From NCBI GenBank assembly GCA_965533275.1, contig CBESWG010000040.1, positions 1 through 27,708 of the forward strand: DNA of 27,708 nt. The letters run 5' to 3'. Under the pieces are notes generated by a model. It was not told the DNA's origin. It saw only the letters and a list, made by a program, of their open reading frames with translations, and did not search any database. Positions 6,562 to 15,618 of the stretch are shown one piece after another; the stretch's first letter is position 1; each line of letters opens with the position of its first letter. Made by a program: the position numbers and the translations under genes. This DNA comes from JAUXEH01 sp965533275 (GTDB lineage Bacteria > Acidobacteriota > Aminicenantia > Aminicenantales > Aminicenantaceae).

Positions 6562-7545
6562 CTAGAGTGTCTCGAAGTCGAACTTCTTATTCTTGAAGAC
6601 CTTGAGGCAGGCGTCCACGACCTGGCCGTCGTATTTTGTGCCCTGGTTGCTCTCCACCTCGTCCAGTGCGGCCTCGATGGTAAGGGCCGCTCGGTAGGGA
6701 CGGTGTGTGGCCATGGCCTGCACGGTCCCCTCCATGGCGCTCTTCTGTCTTTCCCAGCTTTTCTTCAGCTCTTCTTCAGCCAGCTTGCTGCGGGTGATGT
6801 CGGAGAAGGCCAGGACGATCCCGGAGATCTCTCCCGACTCCGCGCGGATCGGGGCGGCGTTCTGATGCACATGAGCGTCTCTCCCGGCCTTGGATCTCAG
6901 AAGGACCTCGGAGACGATCTTGACCTCTTCGCTCCGAAGGATCTTTTCCGACGGGAGGGTGAGGGGCTTCCTCGTTTCCTCATCCAGGGCGTGAAAGACG
7001 TCTTGGAGGGACTTCCCGAGAACCTCGTCCTGCGACCACCCGGTCAGGTCTTCGGCGAACGGATTCATGAACTGGATGCATCCCTTCTCGTCTGTGGCGA
7101 CCACCCCGTCTCCCACGCTCTGCAGGATGGTGGTCAACCAGCGCTCACGATTCCTGAGCTTCATCTCCATCTTGAACTTGTAGAGCGCGATCTCCACGGT
7201 CGTCTGCAGTTCACGCTCCTCGAAGGGCTTGAGCAAGTATCCAAAGGGTTCGGTCAGTTTGGCTCGCTGCAGCGTACTCTCATCCGCATAGGCGGTCAGG
7301 TAGACCACGGGGATGTTGAATCCCGAATAGATGAAATCGGCGGCCTCGACCCCGGTCATTTCGCCCTGCAGCATGACATCCACCAGGGCCAGGCTCGGTT
7401 CGGACTCCTCTGCCAGCGCCACGGCTTCTTCGCCGGAAGGCACCACTCCCACGACCTCGTAGCCGAGTCCCAGGAGCATGTTGCGGATATCCCGAGCGAC
7501 GATGCTCTCGTCTTCCACCACCAGGATTTTGGTCTTTGTCGTCAT
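6562..7545 (-). CDS. Response regulator REC-PAS with a truncated HD-GYP remnant
   Basis: The 327-residue protein starts with a receiver domain (residues 6-120): acidic pair Glu11-Asp12, phospho-acceptor Asp56 in LALVDVML, Thr84 and Lys106 (LLKPF). A PAS domain follows (about 135-256, including VGDGVVATDEKG and GIVLAFSDIT). The end, residues 271-327, matches only the two edges of an HD-GYP phosphodiesterase domain: the opening MEGTVQAMA is joined directly to the closing THRPYRAALTIEAALDEV, and YDGQVVDACLKVF follows. The central part, with the HD pair and the GYP loop, is missing, in frame. The protein therefore should not hydrolyse cyclic di-GMP. A GAGGG lies almost against the ATG at 7545, so the exact start is slightly uncertain. 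No cognate kinase is nearby. Confidence 0.86.
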   Translation of the reverse strand: MTTKTKILVVEDESIVARDIRNMLLGLGYEVVGVVPSGEEAVALAEESEPSLALVDVMLQGEMTGVEAADFIYSGFNIPVVYLTAYADESTLQRAKLTEPFGYLLKPFEERELQTTVEIALYKFKMEMKLRNRERWLTTILQSVGDGVVATDEKGCIQFMNPFAEDLTGWSQDEVLGKSLQDVFHALDEETRKPLTLPSEKILRSEEVKIVSEVLLRSKAGRDAHVHQNAAPIRAESGEISGIVLAFSDITRSKLAEEELKKSWERQKSAMEGTVQAMATHRPYRAALTIEAALDEVESNQGTKYDGQVVDACLKVFKNKKFDFETL

Positions 7546-7639
7546 CCCTCAGTCTTCCTCGCAGACCTATGTATCACTCCATGGGTCTGATGTCAATTTG
7601 GGGCCTCTGAGTATTGAGTCGGGCGAAAACGGCCGGATA

Positions 7640-10600
7640 TTATACTTTTGAGGTGTCGAAACCGAACCACTTCTTGGCCGTGACCGTGATGGAATCAGTG
7701 ATCGAGTAGAAGGTGGGCAGGAAGATCAGCGTGAAGAAGGTGGAGGTGGTCAGTCCCCCGATGATGGTCACGGAGATGGGCGCCCACATCTGGGACCTGC
7801 GTCCGGCCGCTTCGAAGAGCTGCGGAAGGAAAAAGGGCAGGGCCAGCGGCAGGACGCCGAAGATGGTGGTGATGGCGGTCATGATGATGGGCCGCATCCG
7901 GTCTTTGCCCCCCTGCACGATGGCAGCCGCCTTCTGCATGCCGGATTTTCGCAGGGTCCGGATGTGGTCGATCAGGATGATCCCGTTGTTGACCACAATC
8001 CCAAACAGTACCAGCAGCCCCAGGTAGGATGTCGTGTTGAGCGTGATCCCCGAGAGCGTGTAGATGACGGCCACGCCGAATAGTGCCAGGGGCACGGTCA
8101 GAAGGATGGTGATGGGATGCACGAAAGACTCGAACAGCGCGGCCTGGATGATGTAGATGAAGACCAGCGCCAGGATGATGGCCATGCTCGATTCGCTTTG
8201 CGATTCGGCGAAACGACGGAAGCCCTGGCCCAAGCCCCATGAGTATCCCTCGGGCAGTTGGACGTTCTCCATGACGGCACTGATGTCGTTGGAGATGCTC
8301 ATCATGCCCTGGGACTTGGTGTTGACGTTGATCATCAGCTTGGACTTCTTGTCCTCCTTGCGGATGGAGGTGGAGCCGACACGGTAGGAGAAGTCCGAGA
8401 TGGCGGTCAGCGGGATCCGCTTGTCCTGTGTGTTGAGGCTCAGGTTTCGGAGGTCGTCTTCGCCGAATCCGTCGTCCCCCTGGATCTTCAGGATGATGTC
8501 GATCTCGCGGTCCTCGGTCTTGAACTTGCCGATGGGCCGTTCGGACAGGGAATTGGAGATGGTCTGGGCCACCATCCGGCTGCTCACACCCGAGCTCTCG
8601 GCCCTCTCGCGGTCCACCTCGACCATGAGCTGGGTGTCGCCCCCCTCCAGGTCGCTGGTGACGTCTTCCACGTTCTCCACGGTTCGTAGTCTTTCGATCA
8701 CCATGGGTGCCAACTCGGTGAGCGTCGTGTAGTCCATCCCGATGAGCTCCACGGTGACTCCCGAGAAATGGCCGCCGCGGCCGAAGCGCTGGCCGTACTC
8801 GTAGGTGATGCCGGCCTTCTTGGGCAGGAGTTCCTTGAGGCGTTCCTTGATCTCTGTCACCGAAGGGCCATCGTCTTCCAGGTTCAGCTCGATGGAGCCG
8901 CGGAAGCGTCCCTGCCGCATGTTGCGCACGCCGAAGCCGGTGGTCACGTACTTGATGGCCAGTTCTTCTTTGTGCTCGAATAGGGTCTGCTCGAAGCCGG
9001 CAAAGAGGACCTTCATCTCATCCAGCGTGAAGGTGCGCGGCATGTAAACAGTGAGGCTTACTTCCCGTTCGTCGCTGCGGGGCATGAACTCGCGCTCGAT
9101 GTTTTTCAACATTAAGAGGGAGACCATGAAGATGCCCACGGCTAATCCCACCACCGCGAGCTTGGTAATCCAGTTCTTGATTGTGAAGCTGATGACCTTC
9201 TCATAGATGGAGGTAAGCCAAACCAGCCAGCGCGCCTTTTCCTTGGACTTGCCCTTGAGCAGACGGCTGCCGGCCAGGGGGATGAAGGACAGCGAGACCA
9301 GCAGGGAGGCCACCAGGGCCAGGGAGATCGTGAGCGCGAAGTCCTGCATGAAGCGGCCGAAACCGGACTGGGACATGAAGCTCAGGGAGATGAACACGAT
9401 CAGGGTCGAGAGCGTGGAGGCTGTGACCGCGAGAGCCACCTCGCTGGCGCCCTGTCTTGAGGCCTGAAGCGGAGACAGGCCTTTTTCCTGGCGGAGCCGG
9501 AAGATGTTTTCCAGCACGACGACGCTGTTGTCCACCAGCATACCCACGGCCATCATCAGGCCGCTCAACGAGATGATGTTGATGGTGACGTCAGCCCGCA
9601 AGGTATACCGGTAGAGGTACATGAAGCTGAACGTGAACACCATGGCCATGGGGATGGCAAGGGCTATGATGACGGTCAGACGCAGTTTCCGGAGGAAGAA
9701 CAGCAGCACGAACACGGCCATGAGGCCGCCGATGATCCCCGATAGAGTCAGGTCCTTAAGGCTCTTCAGGATGTCTTCCGATTGGTCCCGGTAGAAGATG
9801 ACGTTCATGTTTGCCAGCTCCGGCTTGGCCTGCGGTATGTCTGCCATGGCCTCCTTGACCGCACTGCATACATCCACGATGTTGGCGTTGGAGGCACGGT
9901 AGATGGAGAAGCGGACCGTCTCGTCTCCATTGAGCCGGTTGAAGTCCTCTTTGATGGGGTAGTCGTAGGTGACGCGGGCCACGTCGGCGATGGTCAGGCC
10001 CTGGTTGTTGACGGGCAGGCCCTTGACCTCTTCCAGGATCTTCAGCTCGCCCGGGATGCGGGTCACGTAGCGGGTCTGCTCATCCTCCACATACCCTGCC
10101 GAGATGTTGATGTTGTTGTTGCTGATGGTGTCGACCAGGTCGTTGATGCGGATGGAGGAGGAGTAGAACACCTCGGGCTTGAGGTACACGGTCAGCACCT
10201 TGCTGCGGATCCCACGGATGTCCACGTTGGCCACGCCCTCGATCCGCTCCAGCTGCTGCGTGATGAAGTTCTCCGACCAGAAATAGAGGTTGTCCAAGTC
10301 TCCCGGGAGCGCGATGCTGAAGTTGATCACCGGCATGTCGCTCATGGACCAGCGGCTGATGCGGATGTTCTCGACATCGTCCGGCAGCGTGTCCCGGATC
10401 TGGTCGATCTTGTCCCGGATCTGCATGGAGGCCAGGTCCATGTTGGTGCCCATCTTGAACTGCAGACGGATGCTGGAGCTGGAGGATGAGGAGGTGGAAC
10501 TGAGGCTGTCCAGGTTGTTGACGGTGGCCAGGGCGTCTTCCATGGGCCGCGTGATGATCCGTTCCACCTCCTCGGGGGAGGAGGAGGGATAAGGGATCGA

Positions 10601-10741
10601 CACGCTGAGCCCGGGGAAGGATATGTCTGGCATCAGCTCCAGGGGAAGCTTGTTCATGGAGATGATGCCGATGGTCACGAAGACAAGCATGACCACGATG
10701 ATGGTGACGGGTTTGCGGATGGAAAACTCGGGTAGGTTCAT
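7640..10741 (-). CDS. RND efflux pump (HAE-1/AcrB type), second pump of operon
   Basis: This is a full-length inner-membrane RND transporter of 1033 residues with the usual plan: one N-terminal helix (residues about 10-30), a large periplasmic loop, six helices, a second loop, then five more helices. In the fourth helix region GMLVDNSVVVLENI carries the proton-relay Asp (Asp404), but the second Asp of AcrB is Asn405. The AcrB lysine of helix 10 is absent, the segment reading GIVVNNGIILID. This pattern is seen in a subgroup of HAE-1 pumps. A run of serines (about residues 81-91) is a small oddity in the porter domain. It overlaps the upstream pump gene by 4 bp (ATGA). No outer-membrane channel gene is present. 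The substrate is unknown. Confidence 0.93.
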   Translation of the reverse strand: MNLPEFSIRKPVTIIVVMLVFVTIGIISMNKLPLELMPDISFPGLSVSIPYPSSSPEEVERIITRPMEDALATVNNLDSLSSTSSSSSSSIRLQFKMGTNMDLASMQIRDKIDQIRDTLPDDVENIRISRWSMSDMPVINFSIALPGDLDNLYFWSENFITQQLERIEGVANVDIRGIRSKVLTVYLKPEVFYSSSIRINDLVDTISNNNINISAGYVEDEQTRYVTRIPGELKILEEVKGLPVNNQGLTIADVARVTYDYPIKEDFNRLNGDETVRFSIYRASNANIVDVCSAVKEAMADIPQAKPELANMNVIFYRDQSEDILKSLKDLTLSGIIGGLMAVFVLLFFLRKLRLTVIIALAIPMAMVFTFSFMYLYRYTLRADVTINIISLSGLMMAVGMLVDNSVVVLENIFRLRQEKGLSPLQASRQGASEVALAVTASTLSTLIVFISLSFMSQSGFGRFMQDFALTISLALVASLLVSLSFIPLAGSRLLKGKSKEKARWLVWLTSIYEKVISFTIKNWITKLAVVGLAVGIFMVSLLMLKNIEREFMPRSDEREVSLTVYMPRTFTLDEMKVLFAGFEQTLFEHKEELAIKYVTTGFGVRNMRQGRFRGSIELNLEDDGPSVTEIKERLKELLPKKAGITYEYGQRFGRGGHFSGVTVELIGMDYTTLTELAPMVIERLRTVENVEDVTSDLEGGDTQLMVEVDRERAESSGVSSRMVAQTISNSLSERPIGKFKTEDREIDIILKIQGDDGFGEDDLRNLSLNTQDKRIPLTAISDFSYRVGSTSIRKEDKKSKLMINVNTKSQGMMSISNDISAVMENVQLPEGYSWGLGQGFRRFAESQSESSMAIILALVFIYIIQAALFESFVHPITILLTVPLALFGVAVIYTLSGITLNTTSYLGLLVLFGIVVNNGIILIDHIRTLRKSGMQKAAAIVQGGKDRMRPIIMTAITTIFGVLPLALPFFLPQLFEAAGRRSQMWAPISVTIIGGLTTSTFFTLIFLPTFYSITDSITVTAKKWFGFDTSKV

Positions 10742-13700
10742 GGTTTCCTCGGTTTAGCCTTGTCCAGGGACATGGACGCCTTGGCCGCCTTGAGGACGCC
10801 CATCAGCCGGCCTTCCTGATCCGCCTCGGCGGTCGTTTCCCTGACTACCAGGTTGTAGACCAGAGGGATGAAGATCAGGGTCAGGAAGGTCCCGAAGATC
10901 AGGCCGCCGATGAGCGTCAGGGCCAGCGGGATGCGGATCTCGAAGCCTTCGTTGTAGTCCAAAGCCATGGGCAGGAGCCCCAGGATGGTCGTAACGGTGG
11001 TCATGAGGATGGGACGCCATCTTACCCGGGCCGCGGTCGTGATGGCCTCCATCTTTTTCATGCCCTGCCTCTGCAGCTGGCCGATGTAGTCCACCAGCAC
11101 GATGGCGTTGTTCACGATGATCCCGGAGAGGATGATGAGCCCGATGAGCACGATCACGTTGATGGACATCCCGGCCGCCAGCCCAATGATCACGACCCCG
11201 ATGATGCCCAGCGGGATGGTGAACATGATGATGAATGGCTTTATGAAGGACTCGAATTGGGAGGCCATAACCAGGTAGACCAGGAAAATCGCCAGGAAGA
11301 TGGCGAAGATCATGGACGAGAACGCCACGTCCTGCTCCAGGCTCTGGCCTGCCAGGTTGACCGCGATCTCAGGCGGCACGGTTATGGCATCTGCCGCGGC
11401 CAGGATCTCTGTCTTGGCTTCATCCAGGGAAAGGCCAGAAAGATTCCCGGTGATGATGGCGGATTTCTGCTGGAGGATGCGCCGGATCTCCGCCGGCCCC
11501 TCCTTGATCTGGATCGTGGCCAGGGCCTGCAGGGGGACCATCACACCCAGGCCGTTGCGGACCTGGATCCGGCTGACTTTCTCCACCCGATCGCGCGAAT
11601 CCTCGGCCAGGCGCACTCGGATATCTATTTCGCGGTCGCTTTCGATGAAGCGTGTGGACACCTCACCCTCGATCTTGTTCCTGATCTGGGTTCCCACGGA
11701 ATTGATGGTCATGTCCTGGGAGGCGAGGACAGCGCGGTTGAAGATGATCTGGATCTCCGGGTAGCCCTCCTCCATGCTGGACTTGAGGTCGATGATGCCG
11801 GCCACTCCCCGAAGCTTCTCCAGGAGCTCGTCGGAGACGCTCTTGATCAGGTCCAGGTCATTGCCCGAGACCACGACCTCGAGGGGAGCCTTGAACGAGA
11901 ACAGGCGGGGCTTGTAGACCTTGATCTTGGTGGTGGGGAACTTCTCCAGGTCGGCCCGCACCCGGTCCATGATCTGGTCTTCCTTCTTGCCCAGGAGCCC
12001 GGGCTTCAGCCGGAGGGTGAACTCGGACAGGTTCTCCCGCTCTTCCTGGAAGGAGATCCCTGCGCGGGATCCCTTCCCGATCAGCTCGTAGACGCTCTCG
12101 ATCTCTTCATAATCTTTCAGGGTTTCGGATATATCCGAGACGATGGAGGCGTTTTCCCTGAGCGAGGTCCCGGGCGTGAACTCCACGTTGATCAGGAATT
12201 CTCCCTGCGAGATCACCGGGATGAGTTCCTGTCCCATGAACCGCGATGCGTAGATCGCTGCCAGGAACATCAACACCACGCTGACGAGGATGGTCTTCCT
12301 GCGGACGAACGAGATCTCCTGGGCCTTGGAGTACCCTTGAAAGAACTTATCGTAGATCTTGTCCAGCGGCTTGAAGACGAACCTGAGGACCTTGGAGAAT
12401 CGATCTTTGGTCCTCTCCTTCTGCATGGCCGAGCTCAGCATGGGGACCAGGGTCAGCGAGACCACCAGGGAAGCGAGCAGGGAGAAGGTCACGGTCAGGG
12501 CCATGTCCTTGAACAGCTGTCCGGCGATGCCCTCCACGAATACGATGGGGAAGAAGACCGCGACCGTGGTGAAGGTGGAGGCGGTCACGGCGCCGGCCAC
12601 CTCGGTGGTCCCCTTGAGAGCCGCGTTGTACAGGTCCGTCCCCTTTTCTCTATACCGCTGGATAGACTCCAGCACCACGATGGAGTTGTCCACCAGCATG
12701 CCTATACCCAAGGCAAGGCCTCCCATGGAGATGATGTTAAGCGATATGTCCGCCGAGAACATCAGGAAGAAGGTGATGATCACAGATATGGGGATGGCGG
12801 CGCCGATGATCAGGGTGCTGCGCAGGTTCTTCAAGAAATAGAGCAGTATCAGAATGGCCAGGATGCCTCCCAGGAGGGCGGTCTGCTTGACCTGTTCGAT
12901 GGTGCTCTTGATGAACTTGGCCTGGTTGGTGATGACCAGGTAGTCCATGTTGCGGGGCGCCAGGATGTTCCGGCGGACGGACTCGAGCCGCTCGGCGACC
13001 GCGTCGGAGACCGAGACCGTGTTGGCGTCGGCCGCGCGGTAGATGGCCGCCTCGATGCACTCCCGCCCGTTGATGCGGGATATGACCTTGCGCTCCTTGT
13101 AGCCCCGGTATACGTCGGCCACGGAGCCCAGGGTGATCTGCACATCTCCCCGCCTCTCGATGATGATCTCCTTGATCTCCTCCACGTCCTGGAACTGGTT
13201 GACCGTGCGCACCAGGTATTGGCTGTCCTTCTGCTTGAGGATGCCGGCGGAAAGGTTGACATTCTCCTGGGACAGCCGGCTGGCCACCGTGGTGATGGGG
13301 ATGTTGAGCAGGCTCAGCTTCTGCTCGTTGATATCGATGTGGATCTCGTCTTCGAGGCCGCCGGAGATGGAACAGGCGGCCACGCCCTCAATGCTCTCCA
13401 GGGCCTGCTTGACCTCCCGCTCCGCTGTGTAGCGGATGCGGCCCAGGTCGCCCTCCCCTGTCAGCCCGAGCTTCATGATGGGTTCCTGGTTGGGATCGTA
13501 GCGGAGGATGACCGGCTTGGTGGCATTCAAGGGAAAACGCAGCAGGTCGAGCTTTTCCCTCAGCTTCAAGGTCGCGAAATCCATGTTGGTGTGCCAGGCG
13601 AACTCCACCGTGACCTCGGAGAGCTCCGCGCGGGACACGGAAGAGATGCGGATGACATTGTCCACAACCCCGCAGGTCTCTTCGATGGGCTTGGAGATGA

Positions 13701-13884
13701 TGTTCTCGATCTCGGAGGGGGCGGTCCCGGGGTATTCCGTCTTGATGGTCAGCGTGGGGTATGAGATGGTGGGGAGAAGGTTCAGGTTGAGGCGAGAGTA
13801 GGAGATGAAACCGAAGATGACCGCCGCCAGGGTGAACATGAAAATGGAGACCGGGCGGTTAATGGAGAATTTGACGAGCTTCAT
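10738..13884 (-). CDS. RND efflux pump (HAE-1/AcrB type), first pump of operon
   Basis: This is a full-length RND transporter of 1048 residues with the same overall plan as its neighbour but clearly a different sequence, so it is not a recent duplicate. The proton-relay segment is GMLVDNSIVVLESI (Asp399, Asn400), and helix 10 has GIIVNNAIVLVDYI with no lysine. It overlaps the adaptor gene by 4 bp upstream and the second pump by 4 bp downstream, implying tight translational coupling. Two unequal RND subunits behind one adaptor recalls MdtBC, where the pumps form a mixed trimer; a mixed trimer here is an inference. The C terminus is Lys/Arg-rich (LDKAKPRKP). Confidence 0.93.
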   Translation of the reverse strand: MKLVKFSINRPVSIFMFTLAAVIFGFISYSRLNLNLLPTISYPTLTIKTEYPGTAPSEIENIISKPIEETCGVVDNVIRISSVSRAELSEVTVEFAWHTNMDFATLKLREKLDLLRFPLNATKPVILRYDPNQEPIMKLGLTGEGDLGRIRYTAEREVKQALESIEGVAACSISGGLEDEIHIDINEQKLSLLNIPITTVASRLSQENVNLSAGILKQKDSQYLVRTVNQFQDVEEIKEIIIERRGDVQITLGSVADVYRGYKERKVISRINGRECIEAAIYRAADANTVSVSDAVAERLESVRRNILAPRNMDYLVITNQAKFIKSTIEQVKQTALLGGILAILILLYFLKNLRSTLIIGAAIPISVIITFFLMFSADISLNIISMGGLALGIGMLVDNSIVVLESIQRYREKGTDLYNAALKGTTEVAGAVTASTFTTVAVFFPIVFVEGIAGQLFKDMALTVTFSLLASLVVSLTLVPMLSSAMQKERTKDRFSKVLRFVFKPLDKIYDKFFQGYSKAQEISFVRRKTILVSVVLMFLAAIYASRFMGQELIPVISQGEFLINVEFTPGTSLRENASIVSDISETLKDYEEIESVYELIGKGSRAGISFQEERENLSEFTLRLKPGLLGKKEDQIMDRVRADLEKFPTTKIKVYKPRLFSFKAPLEVVVSGNDLDLIKSVSDELLEKLRGVAGIIDLKSSMEEGYPEIQIIFNRAVLASQDMTINSVGTQIRNKIEGEVSTRFIESDREIDIRVRLAEDSRDRVEKVSRIQVRNGLGVMVPLQALATIQIKEGPAEIRRILQQKSAIITGNLSGLSLDEAKTEILAAADAITVPPEIAVNLAGQSLEQDVAFSSMIFAIFLAIFLVYLVMASQFESFIKPFIIMFTIPLGIIGVVIIGLAAGMSINVIVLIGLIILSGIIVNNAIVLVDYIGQLQRQGMKKMEAITTAARVRWRPILMTTVTTILGLLPMALDYNEGFEIRIPLALTLIGGLIFGTFLTLIFIPLVYNLVVRETTAEADQEGRLMGVLKAAKASMSLDKAKPRKP

Positions 13885-15134
13885 TGCAACACTTCGATCC
13901 TCTGGCCGTCCTTGAGGGATTCCACGCCCACGGTCACGATGACATCCCCTTCGGTGACTCCCTCCAACACTTCGACATGGTCCTCTTCGGTGAGCCCGAG
14001 GGTCACTTCCCGCTGAGAGGCCTGGCCGCGCTCCGCGACAAAGACATAGGTCTTGTTCTGTTTGTAGAGGATGGCCTTGCGGGGGATGGCCAGCACGTCT
14101 TCCTTCATGCCGATGACGATCTGGACCTCCACGAACATCCCGGGCTTCAGGCGCTGGCTCTCATCAACGATCTCGACCGTGACCTTGACAGTGCCCGTCT
14201 GAACATCGATCCGGGGATTGATCAGCTTGACCGCACCCGGGAACAGGGCTCCCGGTATGACTTCGGTGGCGACATCGGCAGTCATGCCCGGGCTCAGCTT
14301 GATGGCATCGGACGTGGGGACAAAGACACGGATAAGCAGGGGATTGAAGTCCTCGATGGTGTAGACCTGCTGATTGGCGTTCACCTTGTCTCCCATCTCG
14401 ATCAAGCGCTCGGTGATATACCCGTCCGACAGGGAGCGGATCCGGGTCCAGTTGAGCTGGAGCTCGAGGTTTTTGAAGCTCTGCTCGCGGTCCTCTAGCT
14501 CCAGCTGGCGCTGCTTGTAGAGGGCCTCTGCGGCCTGAAACTCCTGCTCGGAGATCAGCTCGCGTGTCTTGAGTTCCTTGCTGCGCTCGTAGTTCTTGGT
14601 CTCCTCCTCCAGGTTGAGGCGGGCCTGCTCCAGCTGGATCTGGGTCTGCTGATGGGAGATCCGGACCTCGGTATCATCGAGAGTGGCCAGGACCTCGTTG
14701 TTTCTTACGTAGTCGCCCTCTTCCTTGACGATGCTCTTCACATAGGCGGAAAGCCGCGAGAAGATCTCGATCTTCCGCTCCGGTTCCACGATGCCGTTGA
14801 GGACGAGGTAGGAATTCAGGTTGGCGCGCTGCACAGGCTCCACGCTGACGGGGACGGAGTCCCCGCCGCCCTGGAAGCGGGCCAGCATCGCCTGGACCTG
14901 ATCGGGCGGGATCTGCCCTGATTTGATGGCCTCTTTCAACTGGTCGGGGATGTCGAGGCTGTCCACGTCTATCTCACCGGGAGCGCCGGGTTTGCCTCCG
15001 GGCTGCCCCTCACCAGACTTGGCCTGGGGCTGCTCTCCCTGGCCTCCGGGTCCGCCCTCTCCAGAACCGCCGCATCCGGTGAAGGAAAAAGTCAGGGCCG
15101 CTGCCAGCATGAGAATCATTACTCGTTTTCGCAT
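13881..15134 (-). CDS. RND periplasmic adaptor (membrane fusion) lipoprotein
   Basis: The 417-residue protein links the RND pumps to an outer-membrane channel. It begins with a lipoprotein signal ending FTGC (Cys21). A Gly/Pro/Gln-rich linker (about 22-55) and a short helical segment (DIPDQLKEAIKSGQIPPDQV) come next, then the barrel-sandwich/lipoyl motif (IEIFSRLSAYVKSIVKEEGD), a coiled-coil hairpin (about 155-230, rich in Gln, Glu and Leu), and beta-barrel and membrane-proximal domains. I chose the ATG at 15134: it has GGAG 5 bp upstream, while the GTG two codons earlier has no spacing to it. It heads the operon and overlaps the first pump by 4 bp. The outer-membrane partner must be encoded elsewhere. 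Confidence 0.92.
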   Translation of the reverse strand: MRKRVMILMLAAALTFSFTGCGGSGEGGPGGQGEQPQAKSGEGQPGGKPGAPGEIDVDSLDIPDQLKEAIKSGQIPPDQVQAMLARFQGGGDSVPVSVEPVQRANLNSYLVLNGIVEPERKIEIFSRLSAYVKSIVKEEGDYVRNNEVLATLDDTEVRISHQQTQIQLEQARLNLEEETKNYERSKELKTRELISEQEFQAAEALYKQRQLELEDREQSFKNLELQLNWTRIRSLSDGYITERLIEMGDKVNANQQVYTIEDFNPLLIRVFVPTSDAIKLSPGMTADVATEVIPGALFPGAVKLINPRIDVQTGTVKVTVEIVDESQRLKPGMFVEVQIVIGMKEDVLAIPRKAILYKQNKTYVFVAERGQASQREVTLGLTEEDHVEVLEGVTEGDVIVTVGVESLKDGQRIEVLQ

Positions 15135-15268
15135 TGTCACTCCATATCGCTCTATAGAAGATTGCAGGTATTAACCTATAGATCCTATTTGTTTATTAAT
15201 TTTGTATACGATAATTAGACGAGAAGTTTTCGGTTTTCTTCCTTAATATATAATAAGACCCTACTGAT

Positions 15269-15314
15269 ATTATACGGGAACTATCGGGATTGTCTATTGG
15301 ACTTTAGTCCAATA
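15269..15314 (-). promoter_or_regulatory. Candidate promoter and operator of the RND operon
   Basis: A perfect palindrome of two 9-bp arms and a 2-bp spacer, TATTGGACT-TT-AGTCCAATA, lies at 15295-15314. On the minus strand a consensus TATAAT occupies 15274-15269, with no recognisable -35 at 17 bp (ATAGAC). The predicted transcript start near 15262 puts the palindrome centre about 41-42 bp upstream, the position of class II activator sites of the CRP/FNR kind. The leader to the adaptor ATG would be about 128 nt. A repressor is equally possible, and the site could also serve the small plus-strand ORF. Confidence 0.45.
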
Positions 15315-15368
15315 CGTAAAAAAGAAAGGCATCCTGATCAGCTTTCGCTTTTAGCACTGGATAGGGCG

Positions 15369-15524
15369 ATGCGGCGGGTAGTGATGTCACTATTCGTCGT
15401 GATGATGGTTTTTGTATTTTACGGATCGATCTCGCTCTACGGGCAAAACCTCGAGGCGCGCGTGGCCGAATTGAACAAGCTCCCCTGCTGTGACTACACC
15501 GAGGTGCTTCTGACCTTAAAATAG
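15369..15524 (+). CDS. Possible small single-span membrane protein
   Basis: The 51-residue reading frame has a hydrophobic N-terminal segment (VVMSLFVVMMVFVFYGSISL), then a short polar tail with a Cys pair (KLPCCDYTE). An AGGG precedes the ATG with short spacing. The frame opens further upstream (TTG near 15297), inside the palindrome. I do not recognise it. It sits between the RND operon promoter and the tRNA-Val fragment, and may be chance. Apart from this, 15135-15545 contains only the RND promoter region and AT-rich DNA. Confidence 0.3.
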   Translation: MRRVVMSLFVVMMVFVFYGSISLYGQNLEARVAELNKLPCCDYTEVLLTLK

Positions 15525-15545
15525 GCTTTGACCTTGGGAGAAGTC

Positions 15546-15609
15546 TGGTGGGCGGTACTGGATTCGAACCAGCGACCCTCGGCTTGTAAGGCCGACACTC
15601 TTCCGCTGA
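15546..15609 (-). other. Attachment site: 3' part of tRNA-Val(UAC)
   Basis: Read on the minus strand this is a tRNA from the D-loop to CCA. It has D-loop CAGCGGAA and the 3' D-stem strand, then anticodon stem TCGGC/GCCGA around CTTACAA (anticodon TAC). The T-arm is GCTGG-TTCGAAT-CCAGT, followed by acceptor strand ACCGCCC, discriminator A and CCA (15548-15546). The 5' acceptor strand (expected GGGCGGT) and 5' D-stem are missing, and the sequence switches to integrase-side DNA. It marks the left end of the element that runs rightwards. The intact tRNA-Val should sit at the far end, and I do not see it within the window. Confidence 0.85.
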
Positions 15610-15618
15610 CATGTGCTT

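Noticed and set aside
11257..13764. 835-codon open frame on the plus strand
   Set aside because: It is antisense to the first RND pump. Its Gly/Asp/His/Leu-rich, repetitive composition is what GC-biased third positions of the pump gene produce. No domain or ribosome site is seen.
15546..15612. Complete tRNA-Val gene
   Set aside because: Bases beyond the D-loop (toward 15612) do not pair with the acceptor or D-stem, so it is a fragment.
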